Shown here in pieces: positions 61,101 through 64,000 of a stretch of DNA of 64,000 nt (positions are counted from its first letter, which is position 1; each line of letters starts with the position of its first letter). Position numbers and translations under genes: made by a program. This DNA comes from Theristus sp. LFF4_11 (Eukaryota > Nematoda > Chromadorea > Monhysterida > Xyalidae), in the NCBI GenBank assembly GCA_030248135.1, contig JASANC010003630.1, positions 124,001 to 188,000 of the forward strand. The letters run 5' to 3'. The notes under the pieces were generated by a model, which did not search any database, was not told the DNA's origin, and saw only the letters and a list, made by a program, of their open reading frames with translations.

Positions 61101-63034
61101 AATGACATTGAGAGTAGTGACGGCACGGACAATGACGACGCGGACAGTGAGGACCCGAGTGCGCGTGGTTTGCTATTGCAGTTCGTCAAGATCCTCGTGC
61201 CGCACGTGGTGCTGATCTCGATGCTGCTCGGCTATCTGTCGTTCGGCGCCATCGTGCTCACGAAAATGGAGTCCGGCCTGGAGATGGCCGACCGCAGGGA
61301 CAAAATGGGCAGACTGTTGGCGATGTACGACGAGATTGCCAACGAGACGTGGCGCATTCAGCAGCTGACCGGCATCAACCACAGCAACTGGTCGATCACT
61401 CTGAAGGAGTTCTTTCTGGAGCTGGCCGAGGTGCACGAGGGCCCACGGTTTCGGCAGCAGTTCAAACTGTACCCGCACATCCACAGCAAATGGACGTTCC
61501 CGACCGCGTTGCTGTACGCGCTCACCGTGCTCACCACCTGCGGTCAGTGGTCGTTTTCTGGAAAATTCTTCATTTTGAGAGTCCAGCAGAACTGCAAACC
61601 AACAGTAATTGACTATTTTAATTTCAGTTTTTTTGTCAAATTCGCATATTGTTTCAAAAACCGTTGCCAGGTTACGGCGAGGTTGGCGTGTACACACCCG
61701 CCGGGCAGCTGTTTGCCGTTGCGTTCGCCTTAGTTGGTATTCCGCTCATGTTCATCACTGGTCGGTTAAACAGAACAGTTTTTTTTACTTTTTTGGCTTG
61801 TTGATTCACTAATATCAAAAAGCTCCACGTTTCACCGCACCACTGTGCGTTGCAGCTGCCGACATCGGCAAGTTCCTCAGCGAGAGTCTAATGAAGCTGG
61901 TGGACGTGTCCAAGACGTGCTACGCGCGCTTCCGACGTTGCCTGAGACGCCGCGGACGCACGGCCAGTCACGGCGAGCACGGCGACGACGAGGAGGACGA
62001 CGACGAATTCTACGGTGCCCCGCCGGAGCAGCTGCAGAAACTCTGGTTTCCAATCATCACTTATGTGTCGGTGATCTCCGGATACTGCGCCATGGGCGCC
62101 GTCATGTTTCGCACGTGGGAGCCGTCCTGGAAGTTCATACATGCGTTCCATTTCGGCTTCAATTTGATCGTCACCGTCGGACTCGGCGAGATCGTCGTCA
62201 CCGATCCGTTGTTCCTCTGTCTGATCGTCGCGTTCGTTATTGTCGGTTTGTGATAGTGGATGTTCTGGGAGGGGGCAGTTTTGGGTTGGTATGACGCGTG
62301 GTTTAGCATGAACTTGGTGTGGTTAAGACATTTTTGTCGAAACGCATCGACATACTGTTAAACATCCATGGGCAATTAGCTGATTGGGAGTTTTATTATG
62401 ATTGGACTGATACAACAGGTCCGGCTCGATGCAGAAAATCGCCGCGCTAGATTCAAACGCCAGAATACACAAATTCCACAGTCAGTTTTGCAGTAATTGT
62501 AGTAAATGTCGTTTAACAGTTTGACTGCGAATACGAACCACCAAGAAAATCCTTACTCAACAACATTTTCACCCCTAACCCCCCTTTTACCGCACAGGCC
62601 TATCGGTGGTGACGATGTGTGTGGACCTGGCCTCGACGCACCTGAAGGCCTACTTCACCCGGATCCACTACTTCGGGCGCGCCCGCAAGTTCCTGGACAT
62701 GTCCGACGACATCCGCAACATGGTCGAGTATCTGGCGTGGATGCGCAAGAAGAAGGGCGGCCAGGTGACCTGGCAGGACGTGCGCGATCTGATGGAGTCG
62801 ATCCGGTTGGGTCCGTACAATCCGAGGGAGGCGGCCAAATGGCGCTGGATCGACGAGACCTCGAGTTGCGTGTCGTCGTTCCGTCAGCACTCGTACGCGT
62901 CCGGGGCGCTGGCGGCCGGCGGCTTCGACCGGCGCTTCTCGTCGCGACACTCGCGGCGGACGTCTCGCGAATTGTCGCCGTTCGCGGAGGAGGACATGAG
63001 CAGCATCAACGACAAATCGCCCGAACTGCTCTAG
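58191..63034 (+). CDS. Two-pore-domain (K2P/TWK) potassium channel, isoform from exon f
   Basis: Six exons (58191-58587, 59069-59220, 61182-61542, 61671-61760, 61856-62245, 62598-63034) sum to 608 residues. Exon f starts MFGRFRQPDIVDPYSLIDDG and is Ser/Arg-rich. The core has TM1 (FVKILVPHVVLISMLLGYLS), a long extracellular cap with NETW and NWS sequons, pore 1 TTCGYGE, TM2 ending VGIPLMFIT, an acidic cytosolic loop (GDDEEDDDEF), TM3, pore 2 TVGLGE and TM4. The cytosolic tail RARKFLDMSDDIRNMVEYLA is typical of worm TWK channels. Four TM helices and two pore loops per subunit, acting as a dimer, set background K+ conductance in nerve or muscle. The exon 2 acceptor at 59069 takes one leftover base, so every phase-1 first exon can use it. 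I cannot assign the C. elegans orthologue. Confidence 0.93.
58894..59020 (+). CDS. K2P channel, candidate alternative first exon g
   Basis: ATG frame beginning MKRGEDFVFFQNSKYQYPHV, 42 codons plus one base, ending GTTTTTTTCA before GTGTGAG, 48 bp before the common acceptor. The leftover base is A, giving Asn instead of Asp at the junction. It is Ser/Glu/Arg-rich near the end (RHRRKQSTEESNS). The very short following intron (48 bp) is within nematode norms. Confidence 0.5.
60843..61181 (+). CDS. K2P channel, alternative start exon h with poly-His, contiguous with the pore exon
   Basis: ATG frame beginning MTAPYSPSISRCSSNVSGKV and running 113 codons without a stop straight into the TM1 exon across the acceptor at 61181. 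It includes a His/Asn run (about 60990-61035), a DDADSEDPSARG acidic stretch and LLLQ before FVKIL. It would produce a channel with a wholly different N-terminus from a promoter inside the gene. For the upstream isoforms this stretch is intron ending CTATTGCAG. Confidence 0.65.
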
Positions 63035-63717
63035 GAGAAAAGTCTCTCGTTGCAGTCGCCGGTTCGGTTGCCAACGACGACGTAGCTTGACTTCAGATTT
63101 CATCTTTCATTCGCTCCGATCCAGTACACACGCAGACATTTGGGCACCTGGCTTCTTGTGTTTGGTGCCATTTTGCACATGGATGTTGAAATCTCTATAT
63201 GCTCTCGGTGTTCTTTCAGTCCGGTGCAATCTGATTGGTACATTTTGCCATATTTTCTCTGTTTTGATTTGCCAAACCTTTCAATTTCTTGTGCAGAAAC
63301 CATCACACGCAGAGTTGTGCCATTATCGGTTAATTGAGTGACTCAACTCACATTCTCTCAAAGTCGTTTTGAGTGTGAATCGGACGGTTTGGATTCTAGT
63401 TCTTGTACTTGCTTCGCATTTATTTTTTATTTCCAACTTCACAAACGTTTGCAATCTTGAATTACACTGCCATTTGTGTCTCATAGTTGTGATTGCCATT
63501 ATTTTTTAATCTAATTTTGCTATTGTGTGTATATAAGAGCGATAATAACCGTGCATTTTTGCGGAACATGCTGAAAAATTTGATTAAAGATAAATGAAAC
63601 GAAACGGCTGCAAATTCGGAAGTAAATTTATTGAATTAACCCAGTTTTAGAAATTTGTTGTCGATATAAGAATGAGTGAGATTTTCTTGATTTTTTCAGA
63701 GTTTCTAAATCCAAAAT
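63035..63717. other. Short intergenic region before the collagen gene
   Basis: Contains the K2P 3' UTR and the collagen promoter. No canonical AATAAA is seen after the K2P stop; the nearest variants are ATTAAA/GATAAA-like words near 63580. Nothing else is supported. Confidence 0.45.
63528..63537 (+). promoter_or_regulatory. Possible TATA box of the collagen gene
   Basis: TGTATATAAG about 185 bp upstream of the collagen ATG, in the only short gap before that gene. Cuticle collagen genes often have TATA-like promoters. A TTTTTTCAG acceptor at 63691-63699, just before the ATG, implies a 5' UTR intron or spliced-leader addition. Confidence 0.35.
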
Positions 63718-63977
63718 ATGGGCTCCGGGAATTTATCTTCGTATCGCGAAGATTTGTACAAGTTGCAGGTAAAAATTGTTTTCAAAACTTGCTACATGTG
63801 TCTGAATATTATCGAAAAATTTTAAAGACAATTTTCTCCCAAACGCAGCTGGCCGCCATTTCGGCCGTTTTGCTAGGGGGCTCAGTCATCTTGACGATGC
63901 TGTTGGCATTTTCGGCGCTGAGCGATGAAATCAACACAGCCACGCTCGAATTGCAACACGGAATGCAGGAGTTTGAG
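63718..63977 (+). CDS. Nematode cuticle collagen, N-terminal part (gene runs off the window)
   Basis: Two exons, 63718-63768 and 63849-63977. MGSGNLSSYREDLYKLQ leads into a hydrophobic segment (LAAISAVLLGGSVILTMLLA) and then SDEINTATLELQHGMQEFE. This is the layout of the cuticle-collagen N-terminal domain: a short cytosolic start, a membrane or signal-anchor helix and a coiled-coil-like stretch before the Gly-X-Y region, which lies beyond the window. The product would be a secreted structural protein of the cuticle. The exact family member cannot be told. Confidence 0.75.
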
Positions 63978-64000
63978 GTATAGTGATTATTCTGTCGCAA

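Overview
This window is nuclear DNA from a nematode. The genes are split by many short introns ending in TTTTCAG-like 3' splice sites, and the coding exons are richer in GC than the introns. A cuticle-collagen N-terminal domain sits at the right edge, the TWK-type two-pore potassium channel family is present, and there is a short same-strand gene pair with worm-operon spacing. I cannot name the species. The abundance of foldback and hAT-type repeats is unlike compact Caenorhabditis genomes.

Layout from left to right. 1-1980 is repeat DNA with a small foldback element. 1982-5929 (+) encodes a PH plus tandem PDZ scaffold whose linker is dotted with tyrosine motifs. 7754-17537 (-) is a complete 20-exon AP-2 alpha-adaptin gene with a 1.5 kb foldback element in one intron. 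19739-21286 (-) is a two-PDZ protein. 18.4-19.0 kb and 21.6-27.8 kb form a graveyard of transposons. At its centre are hAT-type elements nested inside one another, with exact 8-bp target duplications. 27977-30581 (+) is the protein farnesyl/geranylgeranyl-transferase alpha subunit, followed closely by an ABITRAM (FAM206A/Simiate) homologue at 30931-31936 (+). 33262-35218 (-) is a lipid phosphate phosphatase, transcribed divergently from a 29-exon xanthine dehydrogenase at 35929-43380 (+). 45.5-63.0 kb (+) is one very large K2P potassium-channel locus. The last partial gene, from 63718 (+), is a cuticle collagen.

The most unusual feature is the K2P locus. About 13 kb that look gene-poor contain at least six widely spaced, coding-like first exons, each with its own ATG. 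Every one ends in the same splice phase (one base after a codon), matching a single common acceptor at 59069. One more start lies just upstream of the pore exon. A symmetric internal exon and one weaker candidate also lie in the same stretch. The locus therefore appears to make one channel core with many alternative cytosolic N-termini, probably each from its own promoter. A second theme is a family of foldback elements whose arms are arrays of 15-16 bp palindromic units laid out with the same polarity. One such arm abuts, and seems to supply the ATG for, one of the alternative K2P exons.

No tRNA, rRNA, CRISPR array or bacterial-type operon was seen. Gene models are read by eye from homology and splice phase; exon sums are in frame for every model where I give a total length.
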